Origin: Streptomyces flavotricini
GTDB taxonomy: Bacteria > Actinomycetota > Actinomycetes > Streptomycetales > Streptomycetaceae
Length of the DNA stretch: 64,000 nt
Reading direction: 5' to 3'
Assembly (NCBI RefSeq): GCF_020639365.1
Contig: NZ_JAINUL010000001.1
Location: forward strand, 6,622,867-6,686,866
Below are positions 51,868 through 59,971 of the stretch, in pieces (the first letter of the stretch is position 1; the number at the start of each line of letters is the position of its first letter). A model generated the notes under the pieces. It was not told where the DNA came from, did no database searches, and was given only the letters and a program-made list of their open reading frames with translations. The translations under genes were made by a program, and so were the position numbers.

Positions 51868-53328
51868 ATGAACGACCAGCACGACCACGGAGCACTTGGC
51901 GATGCCGAGTACGCGGAGTTCATGGAGCTCGCCGCGGAGGAAGGCTTCGAAGTTGAGGACGTCGAGGGCGCGATCGCGGAGGCCGGCCACGGGCCGCTGC
52001 CCGTGCTCGCCGTCGTGGGCCGTCCCAACGTCGGCAAGTCGACCCTGGTGAACCGCATCATCGGCCGCCGCGAGGCGGTCGTCGAGGACAAGCCCGGTGT
52101 CACCCGCGACCGCGTCACGTACGAGGCCGAGTGGGCCGGCCGCCGGTTCAAGGTCGTCGACACCGGCGGCTGGGAGCAGGACGTCCTCGGCATCGACGCC
52201 GCCGTCGCCGCCCAGGCCGAGTACGCCATCGAGACCGCCGACGCGGTCGTCTTCGTCGTCGACGCCAAGGTCGGCGCCACCGACAGCGACGAGGCCGTCG
52301 TCAAGCTGCTGCGCCGGGCCGGCAAGCCCGTCGTCCTGTGCGCGAACAAGGTCGACGGCCAGAGCGGCGAGTCCGACGCGGCCTCCCTGTGGTCCCTGGG
52401 CCTCGGCCAGCCGCACCCGGTCTCCTCGCTGCACGGCCGCGGTACGGGCGACATGCTCGACGCCGTCCTGGACGCGCTGCCCGAGGCGCCCGAGCAGAGC
52501 TTCGGCGGCGCCCCGGTGGGCGGCCCCCGGCGCATCGCGCTCATCGGCCGCCCGAACGTCGGCAAGTCCTCGCTGCTCAACAAGGTCGCGAAGGAGGACC
52601 GCGTCGTCGTCAACGAGCTGGCCGGCACCACCCGCGACCCGGTCGACGAGCTGATCGAGCTCGGCGGCGTCACCTGGAAGTTCGTGGACACCGCGGGCAT
52701 CCGCAAGAAGGTGCACCTCCAGCAGGGCGCCGACTACTACGCCTCCCTGCGCACGGCCGCCGCCGTCGAGAAGGCGGAGGTCGCGGTCATCCTGATCGAC
52801 ACCACCGAGACGATCAGCGTCCAGGACCAGCGCATCATCACGATGGCCGTCGAGGCCGGGCGCGCGATCGTGATCGCGTACAACAAGTGGGACGAGCTCG
52901 ACGAGGAGCGCCGCTACTACCTCGAGCGCGAGATCGAGACCGAGATGCAGCAGGTCGCCTGGGCGCCCCGGGTGAACGTCTCGGCGAAGACCGGCCGTCA
53001 CATGGAGAAGCTGGTCCCGGCGATCGAGACGGCCCTCGCGGGCTGGGAGACGCGCGTCCCGACCGGCCGGCTGAACGCCTTCCTCGGTGAGGTCGTCGCG
53101 GCCCACCCGCACCCGATCCGCGGCGGCAAGCAGCCCCGCATCCTGTTCGGCACCCAGGCGGGGAGCAAGCCGCCGCGGTTCGTCCTCTTCGCCTCCGGCT
53201 TCCTGGAGCACGGCTACCGGCGCTTCATCGAGCGCCGCCTGCGCGAGGAGTTCGGCTTCGAGGGGACCCCGATCCACATCTCCGTGCGGGTGCGCGAGAA
53301 GCGTGGCGCGCAGTACAAGAAGAAGTAG
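51868..53328 (+). CDS. der: Ribosome biogenesis GTPase Der (EngA)
   Basis: 486 residues with two GTPase domains in tandem: VVGRPNVGKSTLVNRIIGR then VDTGGWE and ANKVDG in the first, IGRPNVGKSSLLNKV then VDTAGIRKK and YNKWDEL in the second. The C-terminal KH-like domain ends KKK and includes FLEHGYRRFIERRLREEFGF. It assists 50S subunit assembly. An acidic extension of ~40 residues precedes the first domain. The ATG at 51868 has gaggaa eight bases upstream; a start at 51811 is rejected. Confidence 0.96.
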   Translation: MNDQHDHGALGDAEYAEFMELAAEEGFEVEDVEGAIAEAGHGPLPVLAVVGRPNVGKSTLVNRIIGRREAVVEDKPGVTRDRVTYEAEWAGRRFKVVDTGGWEQDVLGIDAAVAAQAEYAIETADAVVFVVDAKVGATDSDEAVVKLLRRAGKPVVLCANKVDGQSGESDAASLWSLGLGQPHPVSSLHGRGTGDMLDAVLDALPEAPEQSFGGAPVGGPRRIALIGRPNVGKSSLLNKVAKEDRVVVNELAGTTRDPVDELIELGGVTWKFVDTAGIRKKVHLQQGADYYASLRTAAAVEKAEVAVILIDTTETISVQDQRIITMAVEAGRAIVIAYNKWDELDEERRYYLEREIETEMQQVAWAPRVNVSAKTGRHMEKLVPAIETALAGWETRVPTGRLNAFLGEVVAAHPHPIRGGKQPRILFGTQAGSKPPRFVLFASGFLEHGYRRFIERRLREEFGFEGTPIHISVRVREKRGAQYKKK

Positions 53329-53342
53329 GCGGCGAGGATGAT

Positions 53343-53361
53343 CCGGGGTCAGTAACCCCGG
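53343..53361. terminator. Hairpin between convergent der and a hypothetical gene
   Basis: ccggggt and accccgg surround a five-base loop 15 bases after the der stop, overlapping the stop of the opposite gene. Confidence 0.5.
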
Positions 53362-53777
53362 CGCGGAGCGGGCGGCAGGGCCGCCGGGATGTGGTGCATT
53401 CCGGTGTGGTGCTGCCGCCCGCCGGCGTATGCGGGGCCGGCGGCGCCGTGGTCGCCACCGCCGGTCGCGGACCCGGCGTACGCGTACGAGGGCTGCGGCG
53501 CAGGGGTGTACGAGGCCGGCCACGGGTCGGTCTGCCATGCCGAGCCGTTCCAGCCGCTCCCGTACGAGCCGCCCGCGTACGAGGCGCCGCCGCCCGCGTA
53601 AGAGAACGCCGTGAACCCGAGGTCCTCTTCGCCCGTACGGTCGCCCGGCAGGGCCCGGAAGGCGCGCAGGTACTCCGAGTAGAGCGTGTCGTAGATCGGG
53701 GTGTGCGAGACGGCGGGGCGCATCGGGGAGACGGCGCTCGCGTGGGCAGGGGCGCGGGATGGGTCGTATGAATGCAC
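53349..53777 (-). CDS. Hypothetical Tyr/Gly/Ala-rich protein
   Basis: 142 residues. The N-terminal part has a compact segment HTPIYDTLYSEYLRAFRALP then GDRTGEEDLGFTAFSY, resembling conserved Streptomyces proteins; the C-terminal 80 residues are low-complexity (SYAGGGASYAGGSYGSGW and Pro/Tyr/His-rich). The GTG at 53777 is the only upstream start. No domain or catalytic motif is recognised. Convergent with der. Confidence 0.65.
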   Translation of the reverse strand: MHSYDPSRAPAHASAVSPMRPAVSHTPIYDTLYSEYLRAFRALPGDRTGEEDLGFTAFSYAGGGASYAGGSYGSGWNGSAWQTDPWPASYTPAPQPSYAYAGSATGGGDHGAAGPAYAGGRQHHTGMHHIPAALPPAPRRGY

Positions 53778-53940
53778 GTATCAGCCAACGAACCCGGGGC
53801 CCTGCGGATGCGGGCGAGAAGCATAAAAACGCAGATCGCCGGGGGTGCGCGGGATGGACCGCGTACCCCCGGCGCATACCGCACCGCCCCCTCGCCGGGA
53901 GCGGTGCGGTGTTCCGGGAATCCCTCGCGTGCGCCCGGGC

Positions 53941-54738
53941 TCAGACGCCGGAGGTGCCCGCCAGCGGCATCGAGGCCGCCACGAGCTTGCCGCCGGCGGC
54001 GGCCTTGTCCAGCGCGTCGCGGAGCAGGTCCTCGCGGGGCTGCTGGCCGATGGAGCCGACCGGAGCGGCGTAGATCAGCACGCGCTGCGTCTTGTTGACG
54101 GCGGCCCGCCAGCCGTCGGTGACCGACAGGGCCTGGTGCGCCTGCCACCAGGCGACCTGGCCGCCGCCCTCGGTGCCGGGCTGGAGCACGGCGTGCAGCT
54201 GGCCCGCGGCGAGCAGGACCGACCAGCCGGCGAGCGGGGAGGGCAGCTCGGCGGTGTCGGTGACCGGGATGAACCCCTGCTCGATCAGGAGCGGCAGGAA
54301 GTCGTCACCGGGGCCGCTGGTGCCGGGGCGGGCGATCGGCGCGGTCGGCTCGACCACGAGCGCCGGGTGCAGCTCGCCGCCGATCAGGACCAGGCCGCTG
54401 GTGATGCCGAGGACCGCCTGGCCGCCCGGCACGTTCTGCGGGGCGCTGCCGCCGGCGGGGCTGTCGCCGGTGATGCTGCGGACCGCGCCCTGGAGCTGCT
54501 CCTCGGAGACGGTCACCACCTGCGAGGGGATGCAGCCGGCGTGGGCGAAGGCGAGGACGGCCGTCTCCTCGCCGACGAACAGCACCGTGCTGGTGCGGTC
54601 GGTCTCGGGGTCCCCCGGGGTGCGGCAGGAGGTGCAGTCGTAGCTGCGCGGTGCGTCGTCGCCGGTGAGCAGCCTCTCGGCTTCTTCGTCACCGATCTCG
54701 GCACGTACCTCATCACTGACGTCGAGCATGCGGGGCAC
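53941..54738 (-). CDS. Conserved hypothetical protein with CxxC and long beta-rich body
   Basis: 265 residues from GTG 54738 (an ATG at 54729 is possible); gaggag lies eight bases before the GTG. It has SYDCTSCRTPGDPET near residue 35, then VLFVGEETAVLAFAHAGCIP and VVTVSEEQLQGAVRSITG, and a body with two alternating hydrophobic blocks. No family is recognised. Longer upstream codons are Pro/Arg-rich and non-family-like. There is a gap of about 300 bases to the Rpf gene, with the two genes divergent. Confidence 0.72.
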   Translation of the reverse strand: MPRMLDVSDEVRAEIGDEEAERLLTGDDAPRSYDCTSCRTPGDPETDRTSTVLFVGEETAVLAFAHAGCIPSQVVTVSEEQLQGAVRSITGDSPAGGSAPQNVPGGQAVLGITSGLVLIGGELHPALVVEPTAPIARPGTSGPGDDFLPLLIEQGFIPVTDTAELPSPLAGWSVLLAAGQLHAVLQPGTEGGGQVAWWQAHQALSVTDGWRAAVNKTQRVLIYAAPVGSIGQQPREDLLRDALDKAAAGGKLVAASMPLAGTSGV

Positions 54739-55039
54739 GGGCTGGCTCCTCGGACTAGGCGGGCGGGGACGGCCGGGCGGTTCCCGGCTCGCCGGGCTCA
54801 ACGGCCGAGCGGCGGCCGGGGTCACGCCGTTGGAGGGAACGGAATCGAACCTGGCCCCCGGAGGGGTGAACGGTCGGACCGGTGCTTTCTTTTCGTGCCA
54901 ACTCTTTTTTGGATGTGCGCAGTTGGTGGTCGCTCCTGGTCGTTTCCGGCGGGGCGGCGGCTCCGCCGACCGGGTGGGCTGCGGGACGGGCCGCGTGGCA
55001 AGGCCGGTTGGACCCCGCGGAGCTGCGTAGCGTGACGCG
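54739..55039. other. Divergent intergenic region upstream of rpf-like gene
   Basis: 301 bases with no gene. An AT-rich stretch at ~54885-54915 may hold divergent promoters. I looked for a ydaO-type c-di-AMP riboswitch, known upstream of rpfA in streptomycetes, and did not see convincing conserved blocks. Confidence 0.4.
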
Positions 55040-55774
55040 ATGCCCGACCTCCGGATCCGGCGGGCCGCCTCGGCGGCCGCTTCCGCTGCCGCGCTGGCTC
55101 TCGTCCTCGTACTCCCGTCGGGGGCCGGCGCGGCCCCGCCGCCCCCCGCGCCCGGGCCCGCGGGGGCGGCCCACCCCGGCTCGCCCGGGATCATCGGGAC
55201 CGGCCCGGGGGACTGCGGTCCCGGCGGGCAGTGGCCCTGGGACTGCGTGGCCGACTGCGAGAGCAGCGGGCGCTGGGCGGTCAACACCGGCAACGGCTTC
55301 TACGGGGGCCTGCAGTTCTGGCAGCCGACGTGGGAGGAGTACGGGGGGCTGGTCTTCGCGGCCCGCGCCGATCTGGCCACCCGGGAGCAGCAGATCCGGG
55401 TGGCCGAGGACGTGGTCGGGTTCCAGGGGTGGGACGCGTGGCCGGTGTGCTCGAAGCGGTACGGGCTGGCGGGGCGGATGCACGTCGTGCGGACCGGGGA
55501 CACGCTGGAGAAGATCGCCCGGCGGTACGGGGTGAAGGGCGGCCGCCAGGCGCTGTACGAGGCGAACCGGGAGGTGATCGGCCCGAAGCCGCAGGAGCCG
55601 GTGGTCGGCACGCTGCTGGCCCTGCCGCCGTCGCCTCCGGTTCCGGTCCCGGCCAGGACCCCGGCCGCGACGCCGGTCCCGGCCAAGACCCCGGCTCCGG
55701 TCCCGGCCGCGACTCCGGTGCCGGCCCCGGTTCCGACGTCTGCGCCCACCCCCGCGGCCGTACCCGCTCCCTGA
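55040..55774 (+). CDS. Resuscitation-promoting factor-like transglycosylase with LysM domain
   Basis: 244 residues. A signal peptide (ASAAASAAALALVLVLPSGA) is followed by a Pro/Gly linker and the Rpf domain with catalytic Glu in WDCVADCESSGRWAVNTGN and FYGGLQFWQPTWEEYGG. A LysM domain (HVVRTGDTLEKIARRYGVKG) binds peptidoglycan. The C-terminal 50 residues are Pro/Ala/Val repeats. It is an extracellular muralytic enzyme that cleaves glycan strands and aids spore or dormancy exit; that role is family knowledge. The ATG at 55040 is the clear start. Confidence 0.92.
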   Translation: MPDLRIRRAASAAASAAALALVLVLPSGAGAAPPPPAPGPAGAAHPGSPGIIGTGPGDCGPGGQWPWDCVADCESSGRWAVNTGNGFYGGLQFWQPTWEEYGGLVFAARADLATREQQIRVAEDVVGFQGWDAWPVCSKRYGLAGRMHVVRTGDTLEKIARRYGVKGGRQALYEANREVIGPKPQEPVVGTLLALPPSPPVPVPARTPAATPVPAKTPAPVPAATPVPAPVPTSAPTPAAVPAP

Positions 55775-55836
55775 CGGGGGCTCGGCCCCGCGGGGGCGAT
55801 TCGGACGGGGGCCGGGCTACCGGCAGACTGCTCCGC

Positions 55837-56802
55837 ATGCTGGAGACCTCCGCACGACTGCTCCGCCTGCTGTCCCTGTTGCAGGCCCACCGCGAATGGA
55901 CCGGCGCCGATCTCGCGGAGCGCCTCGGCGTGACCCCGAGGACGGTCCGGCGCGATGTGGACCGGCTCCGGGAGCTCGGCTACCCGGTGAACGCCAGCCC
56001 CGGCACCGGCGGCGGCTACCAGCTGGGCGCCGGGGCCGAGCTGCCGCCGCTGCTGCTCGACGACGACGAGGCCGTCGCCGTCGCGGTGGGCCTGCGGACG
56101 GCCGCCGGGAACGGCGTCGAGGGGATCGGGGAGGCCTCCGTCCGGGCGCTCGCCAAGCTGGAGCAGGTGCTGCCGGGGCGGCTGCGGCGGCGGGTGTCGG
56201 CCCTCAACGAGTTCACCGTGCCGATGCTGCGCGGCCCGGGGCGGGCCACGGTCGACGCCTCCGTGCTGACCGGACTCGCCGCCGCGTGCCGGGACAGCGA
56301 GCGGCTGCGGTTCGACTACCGGGACCACGGGGGCAGCGTCAGCCGCCGCGTGGTCGAGCCGCACCGGCTGGTGTGCACCGAGCGGCGCTGGTACCTGGTC
56401 GCCTGGGATCTGGACCGGGAGGACTGGCGGACCTTCCGGGCCGACCGGATCGAGCCCCGCCCGCCGCACGGGCCGCGTTTCACCCCGCGCCCGGCGCCCG
56501 CGGAGGACCTCGCCGCGTACGTGTCGCGCGGCGTGGCGCAGGCCGCGTACGCCGCCCGGGCCGTGCTGAGGCTGAAGCTGCCGGCGGAGGCGGCGGCCGC
56601 GGTCGTGGGGCCGAGCCAGGGGGCCCTGGAGCCGCTCGACGCCGAGAGCTGTCTGCTGCGGACGGGGGCCGTGAACCTCGACGTCCTCGTCATTCACGTC
56701 ATGCTGCTCGGCTGTGAGTTCGAGGTGCTGGAGCCGCCGGAGCTGGCGGACCGGATCAGAGCGGCCCGGGACCTTCTCGGGCGGGCCGTGGAGAAGATGT
56801 AA
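55837..56802 (+). CDS. DeoR/YafY-type transcriptional regulator with WYL domain
   Basis: 321 residues. An N-terminal winged helix (LLRLLSLLQAHREWTGADLA, RLGVTPRTVRRDVDRLRELG) is followed by PVNASPGTGGGYQLG. The WYL domain sits at ~135-205 with LRFDYRDHGGSVSRRVVEPH and ERRWYLVAWDLDREDWRTFR. WYL proteins often sense nucleic acid or nucleotide ligands; the target of this one is unknown. The ATG at 55837 has no obvious ribosome site. It stands alone, convergent with the PAP2 gene. Confidence 0.87.
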   Translation: MLETSARLLRLLSLLQAHREWTGADLAERLGVTPRTVRRDVDRLRELGYPVNASPGTGGGYQLGAGAELPPLLLDDDEAVAVAVGLRTAAGNGVEGIGEASVRALAKLEQVLPGRLRRRVSALNEFTVPMLRGPGRATVDASVLTGLAAACRDSERLRFDYRDHGGSVSRRVVEPHRLVCTERRWYLVAWDLDREDWRTFRADRIEPRPPHGPRFTPRPAPAEDLAAYVSRGVAQAAYAARAVLRLKLPAEAAAAVVGPSQGALEPLDAESCLLRTGAVNLDVLVIHVMLLGCEFEVLEPPELADRIRAARDLLGRAVEKM

Positions 56803-57184
56803 GGAAACCGAGGGGGTTCACCCTGCCGCGCCGGGTGCGCCGCGCTATCCCCGGGGAAATTCCGGAGGTCCCGGACGGAATGCGAAACAGGATGTGCGGA
56901 GGGCTTGGCGCGGGCCGGAAAAAGAATGGCGCGCGGACGATTTCGCGGCGGCGCGGGCGAAGCCGGGTCCGTCAAAGAACTGTCGACATTCCGTGACCCA
57001 AGCGTGACCCGGTACGGACGAACCTCCGGGCGCTGCGCTGACGTTCCGGTCGGGCGTGCTGTGGGAATCACCGAAATGGCCGAGGCGGGCCGGGTGGTGA
57101 CCCGGTCCGCCTCGGTGGTGCGGGGTGAGGTGGTGCGTACCGCCCCGCGGTGTGTCGTACGGCCTGCGTCGCCCCGTACGGGCG
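56803..57184. other. Convergent intergenic region with strong terminator
   Basis: 382 bases between convergent stops. The only structure is a 16-bp hairpin at 57080-57115 (arms starting ccgaggcgg and ending ccgcctcgg, with one G-T pair). The stretch before it is AT-poor and shows no reading frame of protein character. Confidence 0.55.
57080..57115. terminator. Terminator between WYL regulator and PAP2 genes
   Basis: ccgaggcgg...gggt and the complementary arm surround a ggtg loop with a single G-T pair. It can serve both transcripts. Confidence 0.65.
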
Positions 57185-58282
57185 TCAGCCGCCGGTGGCC
57201 GGTCGGGCCGCGGCCCGGGCCGCCGTGGCGGGCCGTTCGGTGTGGGCCGGGCGGCGGCTGCCGTTCGGCGTGACCGGGGTCCGCTCGGACCGGATCAGGT
57301 GCGGTCGGCCGGAGATGTGCGCGGCGGGCCGGGGCACCGGGGCGTGCGCGGAGCCCGTGGCGGCCGCCTGCGCGGTCGCCGGGACGGGCGCGGCGGCGGG
57401 CTCCTGCGGACCGGCGGGGCCGGTCGAGGGGGCGCCGTCGGCGAGCCGCAGCTGCCACTTGCCTCCCGCGGAGAGCAGCGGGGTGAGTGCGGTGGCGACC
57501 GGGACGGGCACGGTTCCGGTCTCCAGCCGGCGGCGCAGCCGCTCCCGCAGCGCGAAGACGCGGGCCTCGACAGCGGCGATCAGCGGCTCGAACCAGGGCA
57601 GCGCCAGCATGATCAGCAGGCCGGCGGTCCAGCCGAGCAGGACGTCGCTCACCCAGTGGGTGCCGAGGTACACGGTGGTGGCGCCGACGCTCAGCGAGAC
57701 GACCGCGGAGAGGATGGACAGCACCCGGCGGGTGACCGTGGTGGACGCCAGGTAGGCCAGGATCCCCCAGGTCACGACGGCGTTCGCGGTGTGGCCGGAA
57801 GGAAATATATCGCCGCCGGCGAAGAGTTCGGCGGAGCCGATCTGCGTGGCGTAGTGGGGACCGAGCCGGCCGAGGCCGAGCTTCACCGAGCCGACCGTGA
57901 TGTTGAGCAGGAGCAGGGCGACGCCGAGGGCGATCAGCGGGCGCAGGGTGTGCTGGCGCCAGGAGCGCCAGCCGAGCCAGGCCGCGACCATCACCGCAGT
58001 GGGCCCGCGCTGGCCGAGGACGACCAGGTAGTCGAGAAAGGCGTGGATCTGCGGCCACTGCTCGTAGGGCCGGAAGAACATGACCTGCCAGTCCAGGCGG
58101 ACGAGCCAGGACGTGGTCAGGACGGCCACCACGATCGCGAGGTAGAACGCGAGGGTCGATCCGAGGAGCACGACGCGGTGCCGGCTCATCTGCGGTGTTT
58201 GCAGATGAGCCGGTCGCTCTGGTTCCCGGTCCAGCCGGGCGAACACCCGCTCCAGACGGGTCAGGATTTGGTCGGTACGCAC
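57185..58282 (-). CDS. PAP2-superfamily membrane phosphatase with altered active-site arginines
   Basis: 365 residues. About five or six hydrophobic segments. Motif 1 is VKLGLGRLGP (K134, R139) where canonical K-x6-R-P would need Arg at 141, here Gly. Motif 2 PSGH (161-164) is intact. Motif 3 is VGATTVYLGTHWVSD (H209, D213) where the canonical Arg is Thr203. The C-terminal ~110 residues are a Pro/Ala-rich cytoplasmic tail. It could be a degraded or divergent lipid phosphatase. GTG start at 58282. Confidence 0.85.
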   Translation of the reverse strand: MRTDQILTRLERVFARLDREPERPAHLQTPQMSRHRVVLLGSTLAFYLAIVVAVLTTSWLVRLDWQVMFFRPYEQWPQIHAFLDYLVVLGQRGPTAVMVAAWLGWRSWRQHTLRPLIALGVALLLLNITVGSVKLGLGRLGPHYATQIGSAELFAGGDIFPSGHTANAVVTWGILAYLASTTVTRRVLSILSAVVSLSVGATTVYLGTHWVSDVLLGWTAGLLIMLALPWFEPLIAAVEARVFALRERLRRRLETGTVPVPVATALTPLLSAGGKWQLRLADGAPSTGPAGPQEPAAAPVPATAQAAATGSAHAPVPRPAAHISGRPHLIRSERTPVTPNGSRRPAHTERPATAARAAARPATGG

Positions 58283-58566
58283 TCAATCGACGTTACCGCG
58301 CGCCGATGGGCGGCCCGGTCGAATCACGGGCTTTGTGATGACCATGTGATGTGGAGTTGGTCTCACGTGGAGCTTAATTCCGGGGATTCCGGCATTAGTT
58401 GGAGCCGTCTTGATCCAATGCCCTGGCCATTCTTTCGCATACCTAGCCGCGCTTTATCACCGCAGCTCAATTACTTTGCTGAAAGATGGATCGGAATGAT
58501 CCATTCCGTTACGTGGCCCGGCCGTGGGCTCCACCGACCGTCCCGCCGCGGGCGCCGGGGCGGTCC

Positions 58567-59679
58567 CTACGGAGGCCCCGACCCGTTCAGCCAGAAGGCC
58601 CCGTACACCGCCGACGCCAGCGCCGCCGCGCCCAGCACCGCGACCGCCCGCCCGGTCCGCCACCGGGCCAGCGCCACCGCCGCCGGCAGCAGCAGCGGGA
58701 ACGCCGGGAGCAGCAGCCGCGGCTTGGAGCCGAAGTACCCCGACGCGCAGAGCGCCAGCGCCACCACGATCCCGCAGTAGACGAGGAGCGCGGCCGGCTG
58801 GCGCCGCCGTACGCACAGCCCGTACAGCCACAGCACCAGCACGACCCCCGCGATCAGCCCGATCCCGGCGGGCGCGGCGGAGGAGGCCAGCTTCGCCCCG
58901 ATGAACCGGGCGAACGCCCAGCCGCCGTCGAAGCCGTTGCCCCAGCCGCCCTGCACGTCCAGGTAGCCGAGCAGCCCGCCGCCGGTGCGCGCCCCGACCC
59001 ACCACACGTACGCGGCCGCGCCCAGCGGAGCCAGCGCCGACCCCGCCGCCATCCGCCAGGACCGCTCACCGCCCCGCCACGCCAGGGCGGCCGCCACCCA
59101 GACCGCCGCCACCACCGCGGCGCCGACCGGGCGGGTCAGCCCCGCCCCGGCCGCGAGCAGGCCGGCCGTCAGCCACCGGCCGCGCAGGGCCCCGTACAGC
59201 CCCCAGGCGGCCAGCGCCGTGAACAGCGACTCGCTGTAGGCCATGGACTGCACGATCCCGACCGGCAGCGCGGCCCAGACCCCGGCGGCGAACACCCCGG
59301 CCCGGCGGCCGTGGAGGAGATCGCCGACCGCGAAGATCCCCCAGGCCGCGAGCCCGGCCACCACCGAGACCACCAGTCCCGCGGACCCGTACGACAGCCC
59401 GGTCGGCGCCGCGACCAGCCGCTCCAGCCAGGGCAGCAGCGGGAAGAAGGCCAGGTTCGAGTGCACGTCCCCGTTCGGGAGGTGCACCTCGTACCCGTAC
59501 CCCTCGGCGGCGATGCGGGCGTACCAGAGCGAGTCCCAGCGCGCCGACAGCAGCGTGTGCGGGCTGCTGCCGGCGGCCGCGCACCACAGCGCGAGCACGG
59601 CCAGCCCGAGCAGCCGGACCGCCGCGAAGACGGCCAGGGCGGGCGCGGCCCGACGAAATCCAAGATCCTTCACGGGCAT
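58567..59679 (-). CDS. GT-C fold membrane glycosyltransferase (PIG-V/mannosyltransferase-like)
   Basis: 370 residues and ~9 hydrophobic segments. The luminal loop RWDSLWYARIAAEGYGYEVH matches the DxxWY region of PIG-V-type polyprenyl-phosphate-sugar mannosyltransferases, and GDVHSNLAFFPLLPWLERL follows. A SYSESLFTALAAWGLY-like segment and SKPRLLLPAFPLLLP are also typical. It likely transfers a sugar from a polyprenyl carrier outside the membrane. The ATG at 59679 is preferred; an upstream extension to 59865 is Arg/Pro-rich and not membrane-like. Divergent from the MFS gene. Confidence 0.82.
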   Translation of the reverse strand: MPVKDLGFRRAAPALAVFAAVRLLGLAVLALWCAAAGSSPHTLLSARWDSLWYARIAAEGYGYEVHLPNGDVHSNLAFFPLLPWLERLVAAPTGLSYGSAGLVVSVVAGLAAWGIFAVGDLLHGRRAGVFAAGVWAALPVGIVQSMAYSESLFTALAAWGLYGALRGRWLTAGLLAAGAGLTRPVGAAVVAAVWVAAALAWRGGERSWRMAAGSALAPLGAAAYVWWVGARTGGGLLGYLDVQGGWGNGFDGGWAFARFIGAKLASSAAPAGIGLIAGVVLVLWLYGLCVRRRQPAALLVYCGIVVALALCASGYFGSKPRLLLPAFPLLLPAAVALARWRTGRAVAVLGAAALASAVYGAFWLNGSGPP

Positions 59680-59971
59680 GATTATCGGTGGCGTCCGCGC
59701 GTGCCGTCGGCGCAGAACCACGCGCCGTGACCAGGCGTGTACGCGGTGGAGGGGGGAGGGGTCGGGCGGGGCGGGGCGAGTGGCACACACCACACCGCGG
59801 TCGCCGCCGGGGTGAGAGCTTGGCCACGTGTCGGACAGACGAACTCGCGTACGCTGTCGCTTCACTCGCGTGTCGATGCCGGACCCCGTAGGACGCCGCT
59901 CAGTGCACCACCACCGTGGCTCCGCAAACGCTGGTCCGCCGAGTGCGAGCGATCATCTGGGAGGTACATGC

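Noticed and set aside
54830..54860. tRNA-like TTCGATTCC on the minus strand
   Set aside because: The bases beside it do not form a T-stem and no matching acceptor or anticodon arm is present upstream.
54739..55039. c-di-AMP (ydaO) riboswitch upstream of the Rpf gene
   Set aside because: Known for rpfA in Streptomyces, but the conserved blocks were not found in this leader, which is also short.
53941..55293. 450-residue reverse frame extending the conserved hypothetical protein
   Set aside because: Residues before 54738 are Pro/Arg-rich and cross the Rpf-like gene on the other strand; a ribosome site supports 54738.
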